Assembly: GCA_902728285.1 (NCBI GenBank)
Contig: CACVBU010000004.1
Coordinates: forward strand, 977,909 to 1,041,908
Length of the DNA: 64,000 nucleotides
Direction of reading: 5' to 3'
Source: Clytia hemisphaerica
Taxonomy: Eukaryota > Cnidaria > Hydrozoa > Leptothecata > Clytiidae
In this document: in pieces, positions 47,028 through 57,609 of the stretch
How positions within the stretch are numbered: the stretch's first letter is position 1
Layout: each line of letters starts with the position of its first letter
Made by a program: the position numbers and the translations under genes
Notes under the pieces: model-generated
Databases searched by the model: none
What the model saw: only the letters and a program-made list of their open reading frames with translations
Told to the model about the DNA's origin: nothing

Positions 47028-49148
47028 ATGAGATTTCTTTCGCAACTTGTTTTCATCACATTCATCGGATTGACAGTATCACAATCGTGCATACCTTCAA
47101 ATTGGAATTATGCTTGGGTTAAAGTTGGTAAGGCCTGGTTTACACAGCTAAAAGTGGCAAGAACATGGCTAGGACAGGTACACTTTTTTATATAAGAACA
47201 TCCAGAATTTTTAAAGCCTTTGATTTGAATGTTTTTGAATTTTTTAGTTTTAAGATTAAAAATGTTCTTATTTTCACCATTTTGTGAGTATTATTGTCCA
47301 TTCTCCTAAGAAATAAATCAGGTGTTTTAGAATCCGAAAAGTCATAAAATGTTGTTAACTTGTTCTTACTTTTAATATTTTGGCCATTAAATAAAACATT
47401 GTGTTCTTATATAGTTTGTTCTTATAAAAACGTGTACATAAAATGCTTCAAAAAGTGCTGACAAAGCGCTGCTTCTTCAAAATGAGACGCCAACAAGTGT
47501 ATAAGAACATTGTAAAGGCTTTAAAAACTCTATAGCATAAAATTTCTAGGAAATTACTAAGCCAGCTGGCACACAACGTTGTTTCAACATTTATCTAACG
47601 TTCACAACGTCCATATAACGTTAGATGGACGTTGAAACAACGTTGTGTGCCAGCTGGGAAGCTACTGAGTGTAAAATTCTCACAAAATACTGAAAATATT
47701 ATTAGAACACTTTGAACGCCTGACCTGAGTTGAGAAATATTTTGATTTCAAAATGCCAATAATAACAACATTTTAAGCCCAAGAAGATAAGCACACAGGC
47801 TCAGCCCAAATTAAGACGTTTTATTTGAAAACAGCGTGTACCCGTGTATAATATTATTCTGGATGAGTCTAACCATCCCAAGGAGAGAATTGACCTAAAA
47901 ATTACAGAACGCAAACGTAATTCATTTATTTAGGTTGAAATGTGTAAGAAAGTTGATCCTTCACGAAAAAGCTCAATTGGCACTCTACGAAATAAAGAAG
48001 AAAACTTGAAAGTCCAAAAAACTTTCCCAGGTTCGTTTTTCGCTTTACGTCACTTTTTGCTCAGTTTGAAGAACTTTATTAAACAAATCATACAGTTTAT
48101 TAATTCTATCTTTAATCTTCATAGCCTTTTCATTGATATTTTGAGGCAAGCTCGAACCTAGTTAGTCTCCCTTATTAGAGTTTGGTTTATTAAATTTTCT
48201 GATAGCGCTCACGATTGTGTCACGTGAATTCCGGGGTGCAAGTGGCTCTGGGAACGAGATCGGTTGACATTCGCCAAATCCTACAATCTATTCTCTTTTT
48301 TCTCATATATTATGACTTATTTTGGCGAATTTGGCGAGTTTAGACTAAATCCATCAAAATTAAATATATATTTCATTCACTCGCAAATAATTTTCTTTTG
48401 GCATTTTCCCAAAGTAACTCCTAAAATTCATCAAAATTGCTCAGATTTAGCCTGTCATCCGCCAATATTAGTTCTCGCTAAAATTAAAAAATTGACCATT
48501 CGCAGTTCTATCTCGTAATTATAAAAAAAATTCAAGATTTCTGCTGCTCGCCAAAATAACTTTCCTTAATGTATATCAGATCCCATAAAAAGTTAAACTG
48601 TAAAAAAGGCTTGGGGACACGAGAAGTTTTTTTCGCGTAGGTGTAATGATGCAACATGCTCTATCCCACCAACACAAGTTCACGGGGGGACAAAAAGTGA
48701 GGGAAATACCCAAAAGACACGCTGATTTTGTCCATGGGTGAAAGTGAGACAAACAAATGTTATTAAAAGTGTTGTCGATTTCACTTTTATCGGTAGAAAG
48801 AAAAATGGGGTGGATACACGAGAAAGCATTTCAGGTTGGTGGGATAGAGCATGTTGCATTGCGCCAACGCGAAAAAAAACTTCTCGTGTCCCCAAGCCTT
48901 AAAAGAGGAAATTTTTTTTTCTAGGCCCAACGTGGATTGGAGGCTTTGAAATTGAAACTACTGGTCAATGGTTTTGGTGGGGAACAAACACCAACAAAAT
49001 AACTAACACTTTCTGGGCAAGCGGTGAACCAGATAATCGAGGCGGAAACGAGGCGTGTATTATGTATGATTGGCGGTTGGGTGCAGGTTGGACTGATATT
49101 GCGTGCACCAGTGTTTATATGGCAATCTGCGAAATCCGATGTGATTAA
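47028..49148 (+). CDS. Secreted single-domain C-type lectin, complete, three exons
   Basis: Exons 47028-47177, 47934-48030 and 48925-49148 (TAA) give 156 residues. Residues 1-20 form a signal peptide (hydrophobic run LVFITFIGLTVS), with the mature start near Cys21. A C-type lectin fold follows: the W-L-G-Q-V-E-M-C helix (Cys54), LRNKEEN, WIGG (86-89), WFWWGT, F-W-A-S-G-E-P-D-N (112-120), NEAC (Cys127), W-T-D-I-A-C (Cys143) and ICE (Cys151). Expected disulphides are 54-151 and 127-143, with a possible extra 21-155. EPD replaces the usual EPN or QPD, and WTD replaces WND, so calcium and sugar binding are uncertain. The length is that of a lone lectin domain, so it is probably an extracellular recognition or venom-like/mucus lectin; the ligand is unknown. 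Both introns contain MITEs. Confidence 0.92.
47179..47436. repeat. MITE, TACACGTTTTTTATAAGAACAT family, at lectin exon 1 border
   Basis: This 258-bp copy begins at the T of the splice donor GT of lectin exon 1 (exon ends 47177) and ends ATAAAAACGTGTAC. The 5' splice site is therefore built partly from the element terminus. Confidence 0.85.
47562..47658. repeat. Palindromic MITE, CAGCTGGCACACAACGTT family
   Basis: A 97-bp copy with perfect 20-mer arms in the first intron of the lectin gene. Confidence 0.9.
48607..48900. repeat. GGCTTGGGGACACGAG-family MITE in lectin intron 2
   Basis: Terminal inverted repeats AAGGCTTGGGGACACGAGAAG / CTTCTCGTGTCCCCAAGCCTT (each longer than 30 bp with the inner GCGTTGG part) enclose about 230 bp, including GGGAAATACCCAAAAGACAC as in the 20-kb palindrome. 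A lone end is at 24486-24520. Confidence 0.9.
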
Positions 49149-49801
49149 ATCAAAATTATCTGATCTACCTTAAGTGAAATTTCAAAAACCGGCCATTCGC
49201 CAAATTTAACAAAAAGATATTATGTAAAGAATAACAACTTTTCAGTCTATTTTATAGTATAGTATTATGTATAGTTATAGTGTGAGTATCACTCCCCATA
49301 CAAGGGGTAGAAGAACCTTTTCAAAGCAAAAAAAAAAGATTCTTAGGAATGTGTGAAAAATTCCCTTGGAAAAATTCATTTCATACCATGAGGTGGACGA
49401 ACTAAAATCAGTCTTTTACCCCCTGGAAATTCTTCTCCGATTCCCCCTTGGAAATATTTGTCCACCCCCTATGTATGGATACAAAAATGAAATGTCCCAT
49501 TGAATATGAAGATTTTTTATTAATGAATAAAATTGAAGTAATTATTAAGCATTTTCGTTGGAACAGTTTTATTACATTTTTATCAACACACACGAGAGCT
49601 TACCATTAATTCTAAATGGTATGTATTTAATTTTGCGTTTGGCAGGAAGAATTTTTGGGGGTTTAAAAAGCTTACTTGATATTGACCAAAAATTGCTGAT
49701 TTTGCATAATTTTTTGAACTCAAAATTTTGACGGTTACTTAATTTGAGCTATGATTTCGAAAATTTCCTCACCAAAATTAAATCAATACTTTAAAAGTAC
49801 A

Positions 49802-50385
49802 TACACGTTTTTCTTAGAAGAACATCCAAAATAATTGAATCTTTCGGATGTTTTTTTTTTTAGTTTTAAGCCGAAAAATGTTCTTAACAGGTTTTTATTT
49901 TCGCCATTTTATGAGTATTTTTGTCCATTTAGCCCGGGGTCCACTTAAAGCTTTTTTTATAGACTGGATGGCGCGATTAAGTGTCCCGGTAGTATATGGT
50001 AATATGTAAAACAGTCCGCCAGATTTTAGTTGTTTTTGCAAGGTAAAAAAAGTACGAAGCAATGTTTTTATTTGAGAATAAGGGATTGCAAATCTGTTAT
50101 TCATGTTTGTTTCTCATTTTTGATTACATCTTACAACTTTTTTTGTTATTTGGATTTTAAACATTCTTTTTCAAAATGGTGACCTCGCCAAACCCTCCTA
50201 GTCTACATCACTGGACTCAGCGTCATTAAAAATTATCAAAAAGCAAAGTTCAGCCAGAAGTAGATTCTAGTCTATTGTCCATTCAGCTAAGAAATTGGGT
50301 ATTTTAGACTCTGCATAGCCTCAAAGTGTGCTTTACTTGCTCTAAACATTTTGACCAATGAAGCCTTATGTTCTTATATAGTTTA
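49802..50385. repeat. MITE, TACACGTTTTTTATAAGAACAT family, interrupted by about 350 bp
   Basis: The body runs to TTTTTGTCCATT (about 49929) and resumes at TTGTCCATTCAGCTAAGAAATTGGG (about 50275). The repeated TTGTCCATT suggests a 9-bp target duplication around a foreign insert starting AGCCCGGGGTCCAC. The right end is lost. Confidence 0.65.
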
Positions 50386-51198
50386 ATCAGATGGTTTGAG
50401 ATTTTAGATTACAGAAACCTTCTGTAGCCCTTAGTAAAGCCTCAAAGGATTTTTAGGTAAGAATTTTCCAAAATCGAGATATCAAAGTTTGAAATTTTTG
50501 AAATTGGGTTCTTAAGCAAGCAAACGATATCACTCTTATTTACAAACAAAACCATTAAATATCTCAACTTTGGAAAATAGCTAAGCAAAAATATTTTGAG
50601 GTTTTGCTCAGGACATTAGAAGTAGTTTCCCTTAAAAAGATAATAAATCCACAGCTTAGAAGAAGAAGAAGATACAGCTCTTAAATTTCTAACAATTTGT
50701 AATCTATTTTCATCAAAAGATAAAGTAACAAATAAATAATAATGTAATTAAAAGTGAAAATTACTACAGTTGACGCTCTCCAATGCGATACGCTCCCTCC
50801 ATTATTCGATAATATTGAAAGTCACCGTCAACAAGAAACTCTTATTCATGATATGCACCATTGCAATGTCTTCTGACATTACATCACGGACCCAACAACT
50901 GATTGGTTGTAAGTGACGTAAAATCAGTCAATACGTCACTTTCAACCAATCAGCTATTGGGACCGTGGAAGACACTACAATGGTGAATATCATGAATAAA
51001 CGACACCTTTTCTATGCGCTTCCTTTCGATTAAAATCCCATTCCCCTTAATAACAATCAAATAAGAGAACGTCAACTGTGTTTTGTAATACCTACACATT
51101 GAAACACTTTGTGCGGGATAATTTAAAGAAAGGGAAAAAATATATTTAAAGGTGGGGCTTTTCCAGAAAAAACTTGTTAACATCCTGTTGTATTGGCC

Positions 51199-51412
51199 CG
51201 GGGGGGGGGGGGTACTAGGGTTGCGAGCTGACGGGAGGTGCCGCCCGACCTTCGAACTTTGGACCCTTACCGGGACTAAAAAGGAGAAAACAAAGGAAAA
51301 TTTTGGCAATTTTCCGATTCTTAGCGGGACTTTGGAAGTCCAAAAAAGGTACCCTTAAGGGCGGCACATACCGTACCCTCCATTTGCCTAAGTACCGCCC
51401 CCCCCGGGTGAA
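51199..51412. repeat. MITE with CCCGGGGGG ends and GGTACTAGG/AAGTACCGCC borders
   Basis: It starts CCCGGGGGGGGGGGGGTACT and ends AAGTACCGCCCCCCCCGGG. Inside are GCTGACGGGAGGTGCCGCCC and GGGCGGCACATACCGTACCC, an inverted pair, and AAGGTACCCTTAAGG. Termini resemble the hAT-like element at 4326-5785. Confidence 0.7.
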
Positions 51413-52233
51413 TTGGTCATTTGAAGTAATAGAGATGACGAAAAAGTAACATAATTGTTTTACAAAAGGTTAACGACCAACCAAATCAAATAAGAGCTTG
51501 TAAAAACCCGTTGATGAGACCCATTTTGTTTTGAGGTTCGGTATGTCATGGTATTTCAAAAGAATATACATTTCTGGTAAAAATTGCCGAAATTTTGAAA
51601 CTTGCTCAAATTCAGAAGTCTAAAGGGGTTTTTGAAGCTAAAAGTGTCTTGAATTCATAGTGGATTGGTCGGATATGTAACATCTTCTCAAAAGAGAGTA
51701 CATGGAAAAACTCAACTTGAGCATGATTAGATTTCTTTCCATTTAGCGTTCATCATCTTTCCAATGAAACCGAACACGTCAGCATTTTCCGAAATCTGTC
51801 AATTTTTAAAAAAGAAATTAAAAATTACTGTAAAAAGCAAATGATGAAAAACGAAACGAAATTCTAATACTATGCCGCGGAACTAAAAGATCAAAAATAG
51901 TTTTGATAAATCTAAATTACAAGGCAAAAAAGCGTCCCCAGTAAAAAATACCCTGAAATTTCTTCTCATTTGAAATGACATTAGAATTCCTGGAAATCTA
52001 ATTTTTAATTGTAAACATTGTGTGTTACAGAACTCGCTGGAACTCCAACCCCACTGGGAAATTTGACCAAAATTTTGTTTCTGTTGGCAAAATTACCCTC
52101 AAGTCGTCCCACTTGATCTTTAGATTTAGATGGACATTTTCCCTGTTGTGGGAAAATTTTTATCGGGGCTGCGAGACAGGGGTGTGTAAACGAAAGAAAT
52201 GACTTACCAAAAAAACAAACTTACTGGTTACTG

Positions 52234-52331
52234 CCCAGCTGGCACACAACGTTTTTTCGACGTTTATCTAACGTTCACAACGTCCATTTAACGTTAGATG
52301 AACGTTGAAACAACGTCACGTGCCAACTGGG
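52234..52331. repeat. Palindromic MITE, CAGCTGGCACACAACGTT family
   Basis: A 98-bp copy about 340 bp downstream (on the gene's minus strand) of the last recognised prolyl oligopeptidase exon. Confidence 0.9.
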
Positions 52332-52667
52332 TGAGACGGAGTTGCGAAATTGTTAGGCAGAAAATTGTCGCATATTGTTGGTTATTCCAAGAAATACTAA
52401 TTTGAATTCTTGCTACAAGGCATTTGACCTTTATAAACCCATCTTTGATCGGAGTTTTTTGAAAAGGCACTACTCGATGTGGGTCAATTTTTAATTCAAT
52501 GAAACTTTACGTTTAAATTTTTTCACCAGCAATCGAGTAGCCACTTTCAAAAAAGACATCGATCAAAGATTTTGTATGGTCGGGATAAAAAAAACTGGGC
52601 CCTGGGTACATAAAGGTCAGTAATAATGACATCAGGTCAATCGCAAATAGAATTGAATTGTACTTAC

Positions 52668-54152
52668 AATTTTAGAGGTCGGTTTTCCAGCACCGTGTCC
52701 ACTCTCAGTATCAATTCGCAGTAACAATGGATTGGTCTGAAAATAAAAACACGAAAGTGTTAGAATAAAATTTTTGCAAAACATACAAAACTAAAACAAC
52801 TTATCGGTAGAAAATTTACCGGTGAAAAAGAGATTGCCGGCAAAAGATTTCTTCACTTTTCACCGACGAATATTTTTCACCATTTCTCTAAGTAACCAGA
52901 TTTTTTTCGAGCTTAAACGTTCTTCATTTCGAGGTTAAATGAGTTTGACTTAGTCGTCGTGAGATTTTGGAAAAACCACGTGTGTGTTGATTTGCTTGTT
53001 ACTTGGAGAAAAAATATTCGTTATTTTTGAAAACACACGCATATTCTTCATTTCGAGGTTAAATGAGTTCGACTTAGTCGTCGTGTGATTTTGGAAAAAC
53101 CATGCGTGTGTTGATTTGCTTGTTACTTGGAGAAAAAATATTCGTTATTTTTGAAAACACACGCATATTCTTCATTTCGAGGTTAAACGAGTTCGACTTA
53201 GTCGTCGTGTGATTTTGGAAAAACCATGCGTGTGTTGATCCATTTCCAAATGTGAAATATGTATATCCCAAGACCTCAAAGCTCTAAAAAAATCACAAAC
53301 TGAAAATTTTAAAAATCACATGCCGACAAAAAATTTCTGTGCAGTAATGTTGGTTATCACAAGCGTGTGATTTATTGACTTTTTCCTGGGACCATAGCAA
53401 GAAGATTGATTTTATCAAAGCTTTTGACAAATACTTATTAGCACTTCTTTAAACAAACAACTGTTTTCATTTTTTTTATAAACATCAAAATGATACGGTG
53501 TTGCAACCAAATTTTGTGATCTAGACAGCACGCACAAAAACCAGACATAGATTTTATAAAATTTATTTTTTTCAAGATCCATAACCGAGGTCGGAAAATA
53601 ATCCTAGTGAAGAATCTCAACTTGGCGAATTTCCGTCTGATGATAAAGTAAGTAAGATTAATAAAGATACGAAAAACATACAGTGAACTTTCGCTTATTC
53701 GAATCTTTCTATAATTCGAACTTGTTTCCAGTTCCCGTCATGGAAAAAGCCCTCTTAAAATACATTCATTGATTTGAATCTATCTGTAATACGAACAAAA
53801 TAAGATCTCCCTTTCGTATTTGAATTTTTTGTTCAGATCTGAAAAAAGGTTCAAAGATTTTTTTCTTTAAAATTAAAAAAAAAGAAAGCTCATTATATTA
53901 GATTTGGTTAAATGAATGACTTTCACTGTTTTCACTGGAGCAGCCACTTTCAGCCAACCGTAAAATTTATATAAAAAATTATTAAAAAATCCAGATACCT
54001 GATTTTCATTTTTGCCGACGGTATATTGTAATTGGGCCATGTATTTCAAGGAATGTAAAGGGACGACCCGATCGTCGTGGTCGGCAGTCAGCAACATCAT
54101 GCAAGGATATTGTGTGTTATCGTGTGATTTGATCGTGTGTAGGGGAGAGTAC
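52668..54152 (-). CDS. PREP: Prolyl oligopeptidase, two C-terminal exons (partial gene)
   Basis: On the minus strand, exon 53999-54152 (51 codons) codes YSPLHTIKS...[20 protein letters not shown], followed by exon 52668-52736 (23 codons) coding [20 protein letters not shown]. These match the S9A prolyl endopeptidase C-terminus closely. They hold the catalytic Asp (in ADHDDRV) and His (in SGHGAGKP); in pig PREP these are Asp641 and His680. The enzyme is a cytosolic serine peptidase that cuts short peptides after proline. Splice borders are good (tttaag, gtatct, tttcag, gtaagt), and the exons join in phase 0. The upstream exon ending in two bases, the exon with the GGSNGG serine and the final exon were not found in the window. 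Confidence 0.88.
52920..53240. repeat. 124-bp tandem repeat, about 2.6 copies
   Basis: TTCTTCATTTCGAGGTTAAA recurs at 52920, 53044 and 53168 with almost identical intervening sequence (GTCGTGTGATTTTGG, GAAAACACACGCAT). It lies in the intron between the two prolyl oligopeptidase exons. Confidence 0.92.
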
Positions 54153-54454
54153 CTTAAAGATGAAGAAAGCCGTATGTTCGTCTAATGTCGACATCCCTCA
54201 TCTAATTCCGACACCCTTCTTTAGAGATAGGAATAATAGGAAAGTCGGAATCGCTGATTGGAGAAACGATTTCTTTCTTTCTTTCTGAAGCTAAGCAAAG
54301 CAATATAGTTTAAGCCCTAAAGAGGGATGTCGGAATTAGACGCCCTCGTCATGGTAAAATCAGATTCAGAGTTAAAAAATTTGCCCTCCGCTCATGGAAT
54401 ATAAGTATGACGTGCCGCGCGTTGCAAAATTAAAATAACGAAAGGAGCTAGATC

Positions 54455-54790
54455 TTCGCTTCATCGCGTAAATAATTTTTAATTTTTCGCTTTAATAGTT
54501 TCAACCTTTCGCGTCAATAATTTCTAACTTTTCGCGTCAATAATTTCTAACTTTTCGCTTCAATAATTTTTTAACTTTTCGCTTCAATGTATTTAACACT
54601 TTCGCGTAAATAATTTCTAACTTTTCGCTTCAAAATTTTTTGAACTTTTCGCTTCAAAATTTTTGAACTTTTCGATTCAATGTATTTTACTCTTTCGCGT
54701 CAATACGTTACAAATTTTCGCTTCAATATTTTTAGAAATTTCGCGTCAATAACTTCTTACTTTCGCTTCAATATTTTAAGAAATTATTTA
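54455..54790. repeat. Degenerate minisatellite, AACTTTTCGCTTCAATAATTT unit
   Basis: About 12 imperfect units of 25-30 bp, each with TTTCGCGTCAATAATTT or TTTCGCTTCAATATTTT, in head-to-tail order. No spacers of CRISPR type. Confidence 0.9.
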
Positions 54791-56667
54791 ACATATTCGA
54801 GCAAAGTGCAATGCTCTGTGTAGGGTAATCCTCAAATTTGGTTAGAATTTTATTGTTGTTGTTATGAATTTTTGTTGAAGTTGTTTTTAAACCGTATGAT
54901 GAGGTCATTAGTTGAAGATGTCAGTCAACGAGGTTTTCGGCCCGGTTCGCTTCAATATTTTTTTCACGTTTTTAACTTTTTGCTTCAATCTTTAATTCCT
55001 CTTCCCGATGCAACTAAGTATTTCTTAAACAACCCACGTACAAGTACTCAATTTACACATTCTATACAATCTTTTCATCGCAGATTATTTGAATATATTT
55101 TGTCAAAAGTATAAGGTTGCGAGGTGACGGGTCTATACGAGCAAGAGTTCGAAAATACGACCTTCCTCACTTGTTAAAAAAACCGCGTCTAATCACTAGA
55201 CGCCCGTGTCCAAGTGTTTGAGACCTCTAGTTATTCTGATTTGCAGACTTCTTCCTATGTATAGTACACTCGTTAGACGCTGGCGACTAGTGTTAGACGC
55301 CTGTCCATTTTTTATTCAAAAAGCTGCTAGTATGGCTAAAAAATTAAACGCCTGCGACTAGTGCTAAACGCCACTTTTTTTAACAAGTGAGTACAAATTT
55401 TGGACATTTTTGGGACCCCAAATTTTGATCGATTTTCTACAAATTTTGTTGATTTTTAGCATAATTTGGTTGACTTTTCGGAAGTCGCAACTCTTTGAGA
55501 GAGAAATTTCTGATTTTCATGATTTTGGGACCCTTTCAGAAAATAACTTATGAATTTGTACCCCTAGAGAAACCTTTTAGGAATGAAAAAGGGGACCCTT
55601 ATGGCTCGTCACCTGTTTTGCCCAAGTCCCATCACCCCCGGGATTTTGAAATTTTCCCGACCTTTAGTGCTTTAGCACGGCGATCTGGGCCCGGCAATAT
55701 TTTTCTTAAAGTCGCCCTAGAACTCAGAAAAACCTAACTAAACAACCTCATTTTTTTACTTTTATCCTTTGAATATCATTAAAATGTTGATAAAAATCGC
55801 TATTTCCTGTTTTTTGGTTCAACCGATTTTTCATAATATGGATTCCGATTCTCGTGTATCCCTTAGGGAATTTTTATTTTCAGGCCCAAAAATTAATTCA
55901 AAGGAAATAGTAATGAAGCCAAAATTGTTGTATTCTCATGACGCATTTCAATGAAAAAATACATCAAATGACCATTTTTAGTCAAGTGAGAGAAAAGAGT
56001 TATCATGAATCCGATTTTCAGGCCAGATCGCAGTGTAGCTTGCCGAGAGAAGATTAAAAAATGGGTGTTTGATAAGAAAACGTCGTTTTTATCATCTCTT
56101 TTATCACCAATTTATGGTATAACGAATAAAAATGAACAAAATGTACAGTTTAAAAAATCTTTTGCTTATATGTGAAAATATAATAGAGAAAATCTCAAAA
56201 TCTACACAAGGCAATGAGATTAGGAGAAACGTACTATGGCGACGTCTAGCCGAATCACCTTGGGGAAAGGATAGTTTTCTGATACGGGGCCAATCCGTAA
56301 CAGGACTGACCTTTCCTCAGAGTAGTCTAGCATGCTAGACGACTTAACTCAGTAAAAAATAGGAAGTAGAAAACTTGTCAGGAGCATCAATATAACTACA
56401 CCAGCCGTCTTAAAACAAGGAATCGCCTAAAGTTGACACGAGTGAGAAAAAATTGAATCAAGAGCTAAGGAAGGTCTAAGCCAAGCTTGAAGTAGTGTAT
56501 GCAAGAGAATCCTTTCTCGTTTACGTTTCAAATTAAATAAAATATGTTGAATATCTACCTTGGCTAAAAATAAAATAAGTCTAAAAATACGAAAAGGGCA
56601 TTCCTACTTGGCTGTGCTGTGGGTCTCCACCCTATAAACATTTTGAGGGAATATATATTTACATTTT

Positions 56668-56982
56668 TTGTCTCTAAGTTTACTTTAGGCGTATAAGCGA
56701 ATTTTAGCCCTTTTCGCGAAAGTAAATTCCTTTAAAAATTCCCGGATTTATTCCCGCGAAAAATTCTTGACAAATAAGAAAACCTGTAAAACGTAAAATT
56801 TTGAATTAAGATGTAAGATTTTTCAGTCTGTTTAAGTATTTGTCCCTCTGAGCCATTTTTCAAGTGAAATTTTACATTTTTATGTCTTAATTCGCGAAAG
56901 ATTATGCTCGCGAAAAAGAAAATAAATGTCACGAATTTCGTGAATTTTCGACCTCGCGAAAGTTTGTACGCCTAAAGTATAC
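56668..56982. repeat. CGCGAAA-rich palindromic MITE
   Basis: ACTTTAGGCGTATAAGCGAA at one end and CGCGAAAGTTTGTACGCCTA at the other, about 315 bp, with TTCGCGAAAG motifs inside both arms. Confidence 0.8.
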
Positions 56983-57609
56983 ACGCTAAAAGGAAATATA
57001 TAACAAAAAGAAAAATATATAAGAATACAGATAAAAAAATAATAACAAAAAATACGTAACAAAAAGTAATATCACGCAAGAAAAATAATTCTCAGCGGAA
57101 TATCTTAAGACTTGAATAAAACAGTAAAATACACATTTTTCTTAAGACTTGAAAATATTTTAAAAACTTTGAAAATTAAGAGCAAAATGGAGAACAAAAT
57201 GAATATTTTATCTACAGGAACAAAAAATCTCCGATCTACACTTTTCTAAAACTTCAAACTTTGCTGATTTCAAATATGTATTCAGATTTTTCATATATTT
57301 CTCGGATCAAAAGTTCCAGCCCTCTTTTTTGCCCATTTTTAGCAATTTTGTAGATAACTGCCAACTCGGTGTAAATTTTGACCTTGGGATTGATCACTCC
57401 TTCTCTACCAAGAAACATAAAAGAGCGTGAAGAGTTTTGAAAGTTTTGAAAGTTTTAAGCACATTTTATTATCCTTGTTCTGACTGGGAATCATTTGAGG
57501 CAGGGTTTCCTTCAATATAAAAATAAAATAGAAGTGCTAAAACAATATCACTCGTAAAAAAAAAGCCAAAAAATAAAGAACGTAAGAAAAGTATGAAAAA
57601 TATACAACA

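Larger units (their letters stand above)
49149..52667. other. Region between lectin and prolyl oligopeptidase genes
   Basis: Mostly repeats: an interrupted TACACGTTTTTTATAAG copy (49802-50385), a G/C-run-bounded element (about 51199-51412), a CTCGCTGGAACTCC...CGGGGCTGCGAGAC element (about 52025-52190) and a palindromic MITE (52234-52331). The last prolyl oligopeptidase exon (about 20 codons after GKPTSKI) should lie here on the minus strand, but I could not recognise it. Confidence 0.5.
54153..57609. other. Region between prolyl oligopeptidase and AAA+ genes
   Basis: No exon with the prolyl oligopeptidase GGSNGG motif or other family motifs was seen on the minus strand. Contents: a CTTTTCGC minisatellite (about 54455-54790), a GGTGACGGGT-family element (about 55125-55640) and a CGCGAAA-rich palindrome (56668-56982). 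AATAAA on the minus strand near 57466 may end the AAA+ transcript. Confidence 0.5.

Noticed and set aside
47129..47153. Alternative donor (GTTG|gtaagg) in lectin exon 1
   Set aside because: Using it would remove the K-A-W-F...T-W-L-G-Q segment needed for the lectin helix and break the phase with exon 2; the later donor at 47177 fits both.
53074..53271. 65-codon minus-strand open frame with repeated peptide
   Set aside because: A translation of the 124-bp tandem repeat inside a prolyl oligopeptidase intron.
54455..54790. CRISPR-like array
   Set aside because: Units are imperfect, contiguous and AT-rich without unique spacers; the host is an animal.
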